NCBI GenBank assembly: GCA_019421345.1
Contig: JAHZFL010000006.1
Span: 1-64,000, forward strand
Length of the DNA: 64,000 bases
Direction: 5' to 3'
From: Roseburia sp.
Lineage (GTDB): Bacteria; Bacillota; Clostridia; Lachnospirales; Lachnospiraceae
Within the stretch, counting starts at the first letter, position 1, and each line of letters opens with the position of its first letter. This document shows, piece after piece, positions 34,917-41,267 of this stretch. A program made the translations under genes and the position numbers. The notes under the pieces are model-generated. The model was not told the origin of the DNA, ran no database searches, and saw nothing but the letters and a program-made list of their open reading frames with translations.

Positions 34917-34930
34917 CGAACAACTGTTCG
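34917..34930 (-). promoter_or_regulatory. LexA/DinR-type SOS box
   Basis: CGAACA-AC-TGTTCG at 34917-34930 is symmetric except for its two central bases and agrees with the Gram-positive LexA consensus CGAACRNRYGTTYG at all but one position. It lies 22 bases before the first start codon of the recombinase operon and just downstream of the -10 at 34942-34947, a position suited to repression. Confidence 0.7.
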
Positions 34931-34941
34931 TTTCTGATTTG

Positions 34942-34970
34942 ATAATATCAGGCAGGTATCAAAAAGTACA
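34942..34970 (-). promoter_or_regulatory. Leftward promoter of the recombinase operon
   Basis: On the minus strand, -35 TGTACT (34970-34965), 17 bp, -10 TATTAT (34947-34942). The SOS-type box lies between this -10 and the first gene. Confidence 0.6.
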
Positions 34971-35015
34971 CCTCTTTTTTGAGAATAATCAAAAGTTTTA
35001 TCTTGTACTTTTTGA
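34955..35015. repeat. 12-bp inverted repeats upstream of the recombinase operon
   Basis: TCAAAAAGTACA (34959-34970) and TGTACTTTTTGA (35004-35015) are exact inverted copies. The left copy includes the -35 of the recombinase promoter. A related composite occurs over the -35 of the replication promoter at 39212-39228. Confidence 0.7.
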
Positions 35016-35071
35016 ACCCTATTTTTAAGCCTTTAGAGATAGTATCAAATTTTATAAATTCTGATACCACA

Positions 35072-35497
35072 TCAACAAGCGGCCATTGCTCGCTGTTTTG
35101 CTCTGTATCTTTTCATGGATTTGCTGATTCGTGCGTTACGAGTGCCATAACTGCAATTTTCCTTGTTTGTCATAAGTTCCAGATTGTCAATACAGTTATT
35201 TGCTTTGTTCTCGTCCTTATGATTGATTTGCATACCCTCTGGAATAGCACCTATATGAGCCATATAAACGAGCCTGTGAACTCTCATGTGCTTTTTGATT
35301 CCCTCATCATTACACACATCAACCTGTTTATATCCTCTATGGGTAAAGCCTTGCGGTAAGAGCCTGTCACTCTTAAGGCTATAAACCTGTCCGTCAGTAG
35401 AAATAAGGTACTTTGAAAATCCCTCGGCTTGCTCCCATTCAATAGAATCATTATGCTGTGTCTTTAGGTTTTCTACCTCTCGTTTCGATTTTGTCAT
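35072..35497 (-). CDS. HNH endonuclease with NUMOD4 domain
   Basis: A 141-residue homing-type HNH endonuclease. The N-terminal NUMOD4 motif reads WEQAEGFSKYLISTDGQVYS; the HNH region reads VHRLVYMAHIGAIPEGMQIN followed by HKDENKANNCIDNLELMT (the His-Asn-His core is spread over HRLV, NHKDENKANN and the following helix). ATG 35497 lies inside the preceding HTH gene behind GGAGG, giving a 47-base overlap in another frame. Such genes are frequent hitchhikers in phages and mobile elements. Confidence 0.85.
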   Translation of the reverse strand: MTKSKREVENLKTQHNDSIEWEQAEGFSKYLISTDGQVYSLKSDRLLPQGFTHRGYKQVDVCNDEGIKKHMRVHRLVYMAHIGAIPEGMQINHKDENKANNCIDNLELMTNKENCSYGTRNARISKSMKRYRAKQRAMAAC

Positions 35498-35753
35498 CGT
35501 CCTCAACCTCCGTTTCGCCGGTATTGAGATACTCAATGAATTTATCCACATTCACAAGAAACTTATTACCGGACTTAATATGCACGATTTTGTTCTGTTT
35601 GCACATCAACCAAAGTGCTTTATATGAAATACCAGATTCATCTGCAAGAGTCTGTAAAGGCACCATACGAGGAATGCGTACATCTGATACAATAAAGTTA
35701 AACTCCTGCTCTGGTAAATTGTTCGTATTGTTTGTGATATTTTTCTTTGCCAT
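35451..35753 (-). CDS. Excisionase-like helix-turn-helix protein
   Basis: A 100-residue protein with a MerR/excisionase-type winged helix: VPLQTLADESGISYKALWLM and IKSGNKFLVNVDKFIEYL. It ends in a basic tail RGRKPKDTA. Xis-like proteins bend DNA at attachment sites and set the direction of integrase action, and this is the best candidate in the element; a purely regulatory role is possible. The start has AAAGGGAG upstream. Confidence 0.75.
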   Translation of the reverse strand: MAKKNITNNTNNLPEQEFNFIVSDVRIPRMVPLQTLADESGISYKALWLMCKQNKIVHIKSGNKFLVNVDKFIEYLNTGETEVEDDDKIETRGRKPKDTA

Positions 35754-36012
35754 TTTGTATTCTCCCTTTCGATTAGGGACACGAATACAAATTCATCTGA
35801 ACTATTGTATTGTTGTCCATGTTTTTGTGTTTGCTCCGTCTGGACAACTGGACTATTCTTTAGTAACCAATTTATTTTATTCTCAATTTTATGTTTATCC
35901 CCAGAGGTTCTCTGTTGACTTCTGGTGAACTTTTATCCTATACCATAGGAATACATTACCTTATGACTTCTGATTCAATCTGGATTATCCTGTGTTATTC
36001 TGAGATTATCCT
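35754..36012. other. 259-bp noncoding region with repeats
   Basis: No gene seen on either strand. It contains GACTTCTGAT (35965-35974) and CTGGATTATC (35980-35989), both repeated near 39364-39387, further GATTATCC copies, and the 7-bp inverted repeat TTGTCCA/TGGACAA (35813-35819 and 35841-35847) upstream of the excisionase-like gene. Confidence 0.55.
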
Positions 36013-36696
36013 TTATGCTGTCTGTTCGTCTGGATTCCATGCGGAAGGCTTCTTAAACGCATTAACCTGTTTTTGAATGTTTCTAAGGTGGAATCCCTGC
36101 AAATACACAGAAGCAAGTCCCTGTTCGGCTTCTTTCAGTTCAGATTCTTTCAATCTGTCAAAAGCCTGTTCAGCAGAAGATTTACTACCCTCAAAAGCAC
36201 GCTCCCTAATCTTTGCAGATACCATATCAGCATAAGCAGGATATTTAAGCAGTTCCAGAACAGCCTTACTACCGATAACACCAGAATTGATAGAATCATT
36301 CAGAATCTTGGTAATGCGGTTTGCATGATTGCTGTTCATTACCTTAGGCATCTGAGACATAAGCTGAAGTGCTTTATTCTGTACAGCCTGCGTATCGTCC
36401 TTTTCGTTTGCATAGTCATAACTACGATTGCGGATTTCCTCAACCCTGTTATTCATACGGTCATACACAAAAGCATTTTCAGCAACCATATCCTGCAATT
36501 TGCTCTGGAGTTTGCCATAGATTTCATTTACCATATTCTTATCTACACGCTTATACACAGAAATAAAATCTCTGACATTTGCAACCAGAATACGCACATC
36601 ATCAATGGTCTTTGCTTTTCTGAACTGTTCAAGCAGTTTATTGTAGTTCTCAACGATAGTCAGTCCGTTGTTTGCAATAGTATTGACTTTAGCCAT
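36013..36696 (-). CDS. Helical protein, unknown
   Basis: A 227-residue mostly helical, charged protein; no signal peptide or membrane segment. Blocks such as MNNRVEEIRNRSYDYANEKD and YLQGFHLRNIQKQVNAFKKP are not recognised. Its start at 36696 lies inside the end of the 45-residue gene (ATGGCTAA), with GGGAGGAAG upstream, so it is coupled to the DUF5681-containing module. A phage-type structural or replication accessory role is possible. Confidence 0.65.
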   Translation of the reverse strand: MAKVNTIANNGLTIVENYNKLLEQFRKAKTIDDVRILVANVRDFISVYKRVDKNMVNEIYGKLQSKLQDMVAENAFVYDRMNNRVEEIRNRSYDYANEKDDTQAVQNKALQLMSQMPKVMNSNHANRITKILNDSINSGVIGSKAVLELLKYPAYADMVSAKIRERAFEGSKSSAEQAFDRLKESELKEAEQGLASVYLQGFHLRNIQKQVNAFKKPSAWNPDEQTA

Positions 36697-36826
36697 TTTC
36701 TTCTTCCTCCCATTCGATATTTTCGTTTTCGTCTGACACAATCACAAATCCTTGTTCCTTGTAGAATGTATCATACGCACCTTGCGTTACCTCTGTGGTA
36801 ACTGTTCCGTTTGTAATCTTTACCAT
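36689..36826 (-). CDS. 45-residue phage-type small protein
   Basis: A 45-residue protein starting MVKITNGTVTTEVTQGAYDT and ending in an acidic tail (ENIEWEEEENG). The first 30 residues resemble small proteins I recall from phage head-assembly gene clusters; the function of those is unknown. Its ATG overlaps the upstream stop (TAATG at 36830-36824 region) and its stop overlaps the next ATG by 8 bases, so translation of three genes is coupled. Confidence 0.65.
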   Translation of the reverse strand: MVKITNGTVTTEVTQGAYDTFYKEQGFVIVSDENENIEWEEEENG

Positions 36827-37182
36827 TATTCATCTACCTCGTTTTCATCTGGGGCATTGTTCCATTCTTCTTCCCAGTCATCTTCGTTCCAGTCCTCGTT
36901 TTCTTTACCGTATGGAACAATCCTAATCACAGCAGGAGCAGTATCTTCTGTACCGTCTAAAAGAAAAGCAGTATTTGCACCATAAGCCTTGTCAATGATG
37001 TACTTACAAGCATTGAATCGGTCCTTGTTGTATCTGTCATTGGCAATCTGGATTATGCTTTGCAGAGCTTCAACGGTAGAAGATTTAAGCAACCTCTGAA
37101 ATTGCTCCTTTTGTGATTTCTGCTCTGCGGTTTGCTTAGGTCTGCCTTTTGGATTACCGCTTTGTCCTTTAGAATAAGGCAT
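36826..37182 (-). CDS. DUF5681-type protein (KGQSGNPKGRPK)
   Basis: A 118-residue protein beginning MPYSKGQSGNPKGRPKQTAE, the hallmark of DUF5681, often encoded near phage terminases and sometimes considered terminase-small-subunit-like. The rest has a helix with FQRLLKSSTVEALQSIIQIA and a very acidic tail. The start follows GGAAGGAG. In a helper-dependent element it could be involved in packaging or replication; that is inference. Confidence 0.7.
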   Translation of the reverse strand: MPYSKGQSGNPKGRPKQTAEQKSQKEQFQRLLKSSTVEALQSIIQIANDRYNKDRFNACKYIIDKAYGANTAFLLDGTEDTAPAVIRIVPYGKENEDWNEDDWEEEWNNAPDENEVDE

Positions 37183-37198
37183 AGAAAATCACTCCTTC

Positions 37199-37408
37199 CT
37201 ACATATCATAGATGTTCACGCTCCTTGTTGTAGGATTCCAGTTCTCTATGAATTTCTGTTTTACTTTATTTTGTGTGAGATGAGATAAAATCTCTTGTTT
37301 TTCTTGTATCTCTGCTTTGAGAGATGCGATCAGCATATTGTAAGCCTGTGTTCCCGTTTTGGGCTTGTGCTTCAATGTAATGTCTGCTGATATGCGTTCT
37401 ACCTGCAT
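37199..37408 (-). CDS. Small helical protein, unknown
   Basis: A 69-residue soluble protein (QVERISADITLKHKPKTGTQ, then a helix with LIASLKAEIQEKQEILSHL). ATG 37408 is chosen because TAAGGGGGTGT lies about 9 bases before it, the same extended site as used by other genes of the element; an earlier in-frame ATG has none. It is 16 bases before the DUF5681 gene. Confidence 0.6.
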   Translation of the reverse strand: MQVERISADITLKHKPKTGTQAYNMLIASLKAEIQEKQEILSHLTQNKVKQKFIENWNPTTRSVNIYDM

Positions 37409-37585
37409 TAGTGAACACCCCCTTATTGTTAATGTACTGTTATCTGTTTGTGTATCTGTCAGCTTTATAGACACCTTTTGAAATTCTTAATTTGCTCAAA
37501 CACATCAAATAATGGCTTTTACACAGTCATAAATGATGTTTTACTCATAGATTTAGCATTTTGCGTTTTCTCAATTTTGGGGTTG

Positions 37586-37606
37586 CAGGGTACCAATTAT
37601 TAGTAC
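37586..37606. repeat. Hairpin downstream of the putative rep gene
   Basis: GGTAC and GTACC flank a 9-nt A/T-rich loop CAATTATTA, just beyond the end of the putative replication gene. It could be a weak terminator or an origin hairpin; there is no clear T run. Confidence 0.35.
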
Positions 37607-37620
37607 CTTATAAGCCCATT

Positions 37621-38610
37621 TTATAACGAATTGTGCATTTGCTTTACGGTGCGTATTACATCTTCTGGCATACCAAAATTATTGTCACGATAATATGCAA
37701 TGACCTGTTTTGACCTGTCGGCTTGCTTCTTAAACGCATACCACTTTTTCAAGGCTTTGCGTAATACCTCAACATCAACAATACATTCCTTGCATTTATA
37801 TAATGCTTCGCTGATTTCTTTGCCAGAGTTAGAGGCTGTCAAACATTCAAATACCTCTTGCACACAACCATTCAGCATAGGTTTAATGTTCTTTTCGCAT
37901 ATATCAGTGAATGTTTCTTGGTATTGGTCAATTAGCTTTCGCAAAGACTTTCTTGTGAGAATATCTTCTAATGACATTCTATCGGCATACATACTATCGA
38001 GCATTCGTTCTAAGAATACAAACTCAACACGAATCAGGTTGCTTTCCACTAATGGATTTCCTTTATCATTTTGTTCATTAGACTTGTTGTAAACTTTCAA
38101 ACGGTAATAATGGTCTTTCCTGTGTATAACGCTGTCTTGGTCCTTGCGAAAGGTTTTCTTTTTGTCCCTTGCTTCCTGCGCAATAAAAGTTTTGTCAACT
38201 GATTTCTCAAACAGATTGATTACATCTTTCGGTTTGCATTTGCCCACACATTTAATAGTAATGTTGCACTCCATGCTTGACACATTCAACTGCTTTAATA
38301 TCTCGTTGGAGTAATTACCTTTCATGTGCTTTTTTAAGTATGCTTTCATGTATTCGATAACCTTATCACTAATCAAATCTATCTGAATGCAATCAGATAA
38401 TTGAAATGGTTGAATGTTGTTTGGTCTTACTGCGTGTGGCAGATTCACATAAGCAGAAACTTTACCGCCTAAGCACTCAATCCATGCAATATCTTTGCCA
38501 GATTCATTTGTTAGAGTTTCCTTTGGAAATGTTACGGTTTCCAAGCCTTTTATTGTAAGTTGCATTTGGAAGTTGATTCCGTCTGCACCTTGTAGTTTTT
38601 TCTTTCCCAT
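37621..38610 (-). CDS. Putative replication initiator
   Basis: A 329-residue protein. The central block HRKDHYYRLKVYNKSNEQND followed by ESNLIRVEFVFLERML recalls rolling-circle replication initiators of the phage gene II/X (Phage_CRI) and Rep_trans-like groups, where a YxKxxE segment precedes an LRxE strand. I cannot identify the catalytic tyrosine or a HUH motif with certainty, so this is a tentative call. ATG 38610 follows GAGGTG and overlaps the stop of the 41-residue gene. Its place behind a PC4-like ssDNA-binding protein supports a replication role. A relaxase-like function is an alternative. Confidence 0.5.
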   Translation of the reverse strand: MGKKKLQGADGINFQMQLTIKGLETVTFPKETLTNESGKDIAWIECLGGKVSAYVNLPHAVRPNNIQPFQLSDCIQIDLISDKVIEYMKAYLKKHMKGNYSNEILKQLNVSSMECNITIKCVGKCKPKDVINLFEKSVDKTFIAQEARDKKKTFRKDQDSVIHRKDHYYRLKVYNKSNEQNDKGNPLVESNLIRVEFVFLERMLDSMYADRMSLEDILTRKSLRKLIDQYQETFTDICEKNIKPMLNGCVQEVFECLTASNSGKEISEALYKCKECIVDVEVLRKALKKWYAFKKQADRSKQVIAYYRDNNFGMPEDVIRTVKQMHNSL

Positions 38611-38612
38611 TT

Positions 38613-38738
38613 TCACACCTCGCCCATTGCTTTCTTTATGTCTTTGATTATTGAAGCTGTTTCCTTGATAATTGCTTCGATTAAAGCAATGTAGCTTTCA
38701 GCATAGTAATTTCTTTCGTCAGTCTTTGCTCCGTTCAT
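38613..38738 (-). CDS. 41-residue helical protein
   Basis: A 41-residue ORF (MNGAKTDERNYYAESYIALI and onward, ending KKAMGEV) with a good site GTGAGGTATTGAAT before the ATG. It fills the space between the PC4-like and rep genes and overlaps the rep start region. Predicted helix; function unknown. Confidence 0.55.
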   Translation of the reverse strand: MNGAKTDERNYYAESYIALIEAIIKETASIIKDIKKAMGEV

Positions 38739-38761
38739 ATTCAATACCTCACATTCTTTGC

Positions 38762-39058
38762 TCACATATATTCATCAATGCAATTCACATCAATGCTGTT
38801 CAAGATTTCCCTTAACTTGATAAACTCTTCCTTAGAGAAAGTGATACCACGCAAAGGATATTGCAATCCGTCTCTGTCAGATACTCGCCATGCTCTAATA
38901 TCAAACACAGGATTCTTGTCATTCCACTTTACAATCGACACTTCCTTTGAGAATCCACGAAAGCCCACCATGATAGTGTCAATATGTTCCTTTACTTCGT
39001 ACTCGGTAACCTTACCAGCATTACACGCAAATTCATGCTTATTTGTCTTGTTATCCAT
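38762..39058 (-). CDS. PC4/YdbC-like ssDNA-binding protein
   Basis: A 98-residue protein whose core GFRGFSKEVSIVKWNDKNPV, FDIRAWRVSD and LRGITFSKEEFIKLREIL matches the YdbC/PC4 fold (four-stranded sheet and C-terminal helix), known to bind single-stranded DNA or RNA. It is the first gene of the replication operon and may protect or load ssDNA during replication or transfer. ATG 39058 follows AACAAGGAAA. An attenuator lies in its leader. Confidence 0.75.
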   Translation of the reverse strand: MDNKTNKHEFACNAGKVTEYEVKEHIDTIMVGFRGFSKEVSIVKWNDKNPVFDIRAWRVSDRDGLQYPLRGITFSKEEFIKLREILNSIDVNCIDEYM

Positions 39059-39090
39059 TTTCCTTGTTCCTTTCATTTTGATTTTAGGCA

Positions 39091-39171
39091 ACAAAAAAGA
39101 GAAGCCAGTTAAACCTCAACTAAGGTAACTTACGCTTCTCTAAAGCACTCAAAATATTAAATTAACTGGTC
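39091..39171 (-). promoter_or_regulatory. Antiterminator/terminator attenuator in the replication leader
   Basis: In the leftward transcript CCAGTTAA (39169-39162) can pair with TTAACTGG (39112-39105), or AGAGAAGC (39141-39134) can pair with GCTTCTCT (39105-39098), which is followed by UUUUUU and forms a terminator. The four arms interleave, so the two pairings compete or make a pseudoknot. An upstream GGTC/GACC hairpin lies at 39168-39181. Confidence 0.65.
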
Positions 39172-39188
39172 TTTTCCGACCTGTATAT

Positions 39189-39217
39189 ATTATACCACAA
39201 GTCTCGAAATTTGTACA
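39189..39217 (-). promoter_or_regulatory. Leftward promoter of the replication operon
   Basis: On the minus strand, -35 TGTACA (39217-39212), 17 bp, -10 TATAAT (39194-39189) with an upstream TGG (extended -10). Transcription would start near 39182 and run through the attenuator. Confidence 0.75.
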
Positions 39218-39286
39218 CTACTTTTTGAAACTTTTTTCCTTATTTTTTCGGCAATTTTCTTGAGGTCCATTTTATATATAATCCTC

Positions 39287-39329
39287 AGATTAACCAGATT
39301 GACCCCAGATTGATTTTAATAGATTAACC
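39287..39329. repeat. Iteron-like AGATTRACC repeats
   Basis: AGATTAACC (39287), AGATTGACC (39296), AGATTGATT (39307) and AGATTAACC (39321), all in the same direction, lie upstream of the replication promoter. Confidence 0.6.
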
Positions 39330-39686
39330 TATATTTTATATATCCTATTTCTAAAAGTCAATTCTGGATTATCTGGGGACTTCTGATGATACCCCTTAAA
39401 TTAACAGTAATAGAATAGTATAAAGTTGTTGTGACTATCCACAAAATACAAAGAAATTTAAGGGCAAATAAACCGAAACTCATTTGTTCAATCTTACTTT
39501 GCACAGTATGACAGGAAAATGCTTACAAGTTCTTTATTTATAATACTTTGTTGGTATTTCAACACCTATAAAAAGTATGACTCAAAGATGTGTTTTTGCA
39601 TGGCTGTTTATGCTGTCAGTATTATGCTACTTGAACAAACAAGCACAATCAAGTAAATATTTTATTTGCGTTTTACGCAGGGTTCA

Positions 39687-39733
39687 TGATTGTCTGGTAT
39701 AATGTAGAAACTGAAATAATTTTCAGACAATCA
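39687..39733 (+). promoter_or_regulatory. Promoter with flanking inverted repeat, alarmone synthetase gene
   Basis: TATAAT at 39698-39703 (extended -10, TGGTATAAT) is bracketed by TGATTGTCTG (39687-39696) and CAGACAATCA (39724-39733), a perfect 10-bp inverted repeat. A repressor or a 5-prime mRNA hairpin is possible. Confidence 0.6.
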
Positions 39734-39757
39734 GAGAAACGAGGTTTTTGTTTACGC

Positions 39758-40522
39758 ATGAAAAAAAGAATGCGAAGGGCAGCGGAAAAAGAAGAAGTAC
39801 GTCAGGAAGAAGCATATCAGGGAGAGATCATGGAGGAAGGGATGCTTGCCGTGCGGGAGCTTATGCCGATACATTGTGTCGGTGAGGATGATATGGAGCA
39901 TATCGCGGACATGACAGAGCAGTTTTCCCGTACGATCGATCCGATCCTTCGTATGTATAATGCGGCGATGTGCGCGACGACGGCGCGCCTTGAGATCATC
40001 GAGGACGAATTTAAGTACCGCAGACTCCGCTGCCCGATTCATCATATTGATACCCGGTTAAAATCAGCAAAAAGTATTCTCGGAAAGCTGCAGAAGAAGG
40101 ATATGGATCTAACGCTGTCCTCCGCCTGCAACAATATTTATGATATTGCGGGTGTGAGAGTGGTGTGTTCTTATATTAAGGACGTGTATTTGATCAGGGA
40201 TCGTCTGATGGCGCAGGATGATCTGTTTTTGATGGATATTAAGGATTATATCGCAGAGCCCAAGGAGAATGGATACCGGAGCCTTCATATGGTAATTCGT
40301 GTTCCGGTTTATTTTATGAACAAAAAACAGATGGTTCCGGTTGAGCTGCAGGTGCGGACGCTTGCAATGGATCTGTGGGCGAGCCTTGAGCATGATATTA
40401 AGTATAAATCGCTTTATCAGGGAGTTACCGCAGATTTTTCGGACGAGTTAAAGGAGTGCAGCCGTCTTATTTATGAGGCGGAGGAGAAAATGGAGATTAT
40501 GAACCGCATGATCGAGCGGTAG
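39758..40522 (+). CDS. Small alarmone synthetase (RelQ/YjbM-like)
   Basis: GTP pyrophosphokinase of the RelA/SpoT synthetase-only class, 254 residues. The synthetase motifs are visible: DIAGVRVVCSYIKDVYLIRD, KDYIAEPKENGYRSLHMVIR (with the G-loop tyrosine) and VELQVRTLAMDLWASLEHDI. No HD hydrolase, TGS or ACT domain. It should make (p)ppGpp from ATP and GDP/GTP. The start must lie after the -10 at 39698; ATG 39758 is taken, but ATG 39830 has a better site (GGGAGAG) and would remove an acidic, basic-tipped N-terminal extension. Confidence 0.9.
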   Translation: MKKRMRRAAEKEEVRQEEAYQGEIMEEGMLAVRELMPIHCVGEDDMEHIADMTEQFSRTIDPILRMYNAAMCATTARLEIIEDEFKYRRLRCPIHHIDTRLKSAKSILGKLQKKDMDLTLSSACNNIYDIAGVRVVCSYIKDVYLIRDRLMAQDDLFLMDIKDYIAEPKENGYRSLHMVIRVPVYFMNKKQMVPVELQVRTLAMDLWASLEHDIKYKSLYQGVTADFSDELKECSRLIYEAEEKMEIMNRMIER

Positions 40523-40552
40523 GAAATTAGTTTCGGAAGAAGGACAAAATAG

Positions 40553-41266
40553 ATGGATAGGAAAAGGCAGTTTGGAGGGAATCGGTATCTGCTTGCCGTT
40601 CCCTTGATCTTCTTTTTGCTGCTCGGCGATACACAGGCGATCATGCAGAAGGAAAACACCCGTATATACAAGGTGTTCTGCATTGGTGACAGTATCACTT
40701 ACGGAAAGGGTGTGCCTAAGGAGCGGCGTGAGGAGGAGTGCTATCCCGCTGTGCTTGGAAGGCTTTTGGGCAGGCGTTATGAGGTTACAAATTATGGCGT
40801 GAGCGGAAGGACGCTGCTTGATATTCCGGGGAAAAGCTATCGCGATACGGGCTATATCAATGAGGTGAAAGCGGGACTGCCGGATATTTTGATCGTAATG
40901 CTGGGCTCAAATGATTCGCGGAGTGGTCGGTGGAATGCAAAGAAATATAAGCAGGCGTATCTTGCACTGCTTAAGGAGCTGCAAATGATCGAGAGCAGTC
41001 CTGCGATTTTCATTATGGCGCCGCCGGAGGCGTTTCCGCGGGAGAACGGAGAGATTATTCACGGTATCCGCAATGAGATCATTCATAACGAAATTGGGAG
41101 AATTGTGCGTGAGGTTGCAAAGGAGGCAGGCGTAGGGATGATCGATCTTTATGCGGTGACGGAGAATCATCCCGAATATTTTTTTGACGGGGTGCACCCA
41201 AACAAGGAAGGCTACGAGGTCGTAGCGCAAACGGTGTATGAGCATATCGTAAGGAAGGAATTGTGA
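40553..41266 (+). CDS. SGNH/GDSL-type hydrolase
   Basis: A 237-residue lipase/esterase-fold enzyme. An N-terminal hydrophobic segment (LLAVPLIFFLLLG) may be a signal anchor. The four SGNH blocks are clear: FCIGDSITYGKG (Ser), NYGVSGRT (Gly), MLGSNDSR (Asn) and FFDGVHPNKEGY (Asp-x-x-His). Substrates of such proteins are acyl or acetyl esters, often in the cell envelope; this one is unknown. It starts 30 bases after the alarmone synthetase and is convergent with the marR gene. Confidence 0.88.
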   Translation: MDRKRQFGGNRYLLAVPLIFFLLLGDTQAIMQKENTRIYKVFCIGDSITYGKGVPKERREEECYPAVLGRLLGRRYEVTNYGVSGRTLLDIPGKSYRDTGYINEVKAGLPDILIVMLGSNDSRSGRWNAKKYKQAYLALLKELQMIESSPAIFIMAPPEAFPRENGEIIHGIRNEIIHNEIGRIVREVAKEAGVGMIDLYAVTENHPEYFFDGVHPNKEGYEVVAQTVYEHIVRKEL

Positions 41267-41267
41267 T

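Larger units (their letters stand above)
31330..39680. mobile_element. Integrated mobile element (IME or phage-satellite-like)
   Basis: About 8.3 kb, visibly more AT-rich than both flanks, between a UDP-sugar pyrophosphorylase and an alarmone synthetase gene. It encodes a tyrosine integrase, a serine recombinase, an excisionase-like HTH protein, an HNH endonuclease, a putative replication initiator, a PC4/YdbC-like protein, a DUF5681 protein and several small unknowns; all but one gene run leftward. No relaxase, coupling protein, capsid or large terminase is recognised, so it depends on a helper or is reduced. Ends are approximate: the left end is probably near the repeat block at 31358, the right end between about 39400 and 39680. 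Confidence 0.8.
39059..39757. other. 700-bp noncoding control and junction region
   Basis: No gene convincing on either strand. From left to right: the attenuator (39091-39171), the leftward replication promoter (39189-39217), four AGATTRACC-like copies (39287-39329), CTGGATTATC and GACTTCTGAT (39364-39387), short sequences shared with the left end (39400-39425), an AT-rich stretch of unknown content to about 39680 that should contain the element/chromosome junction, then the promoter of the alarmone synthetase gene. Confidence 0.6.
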
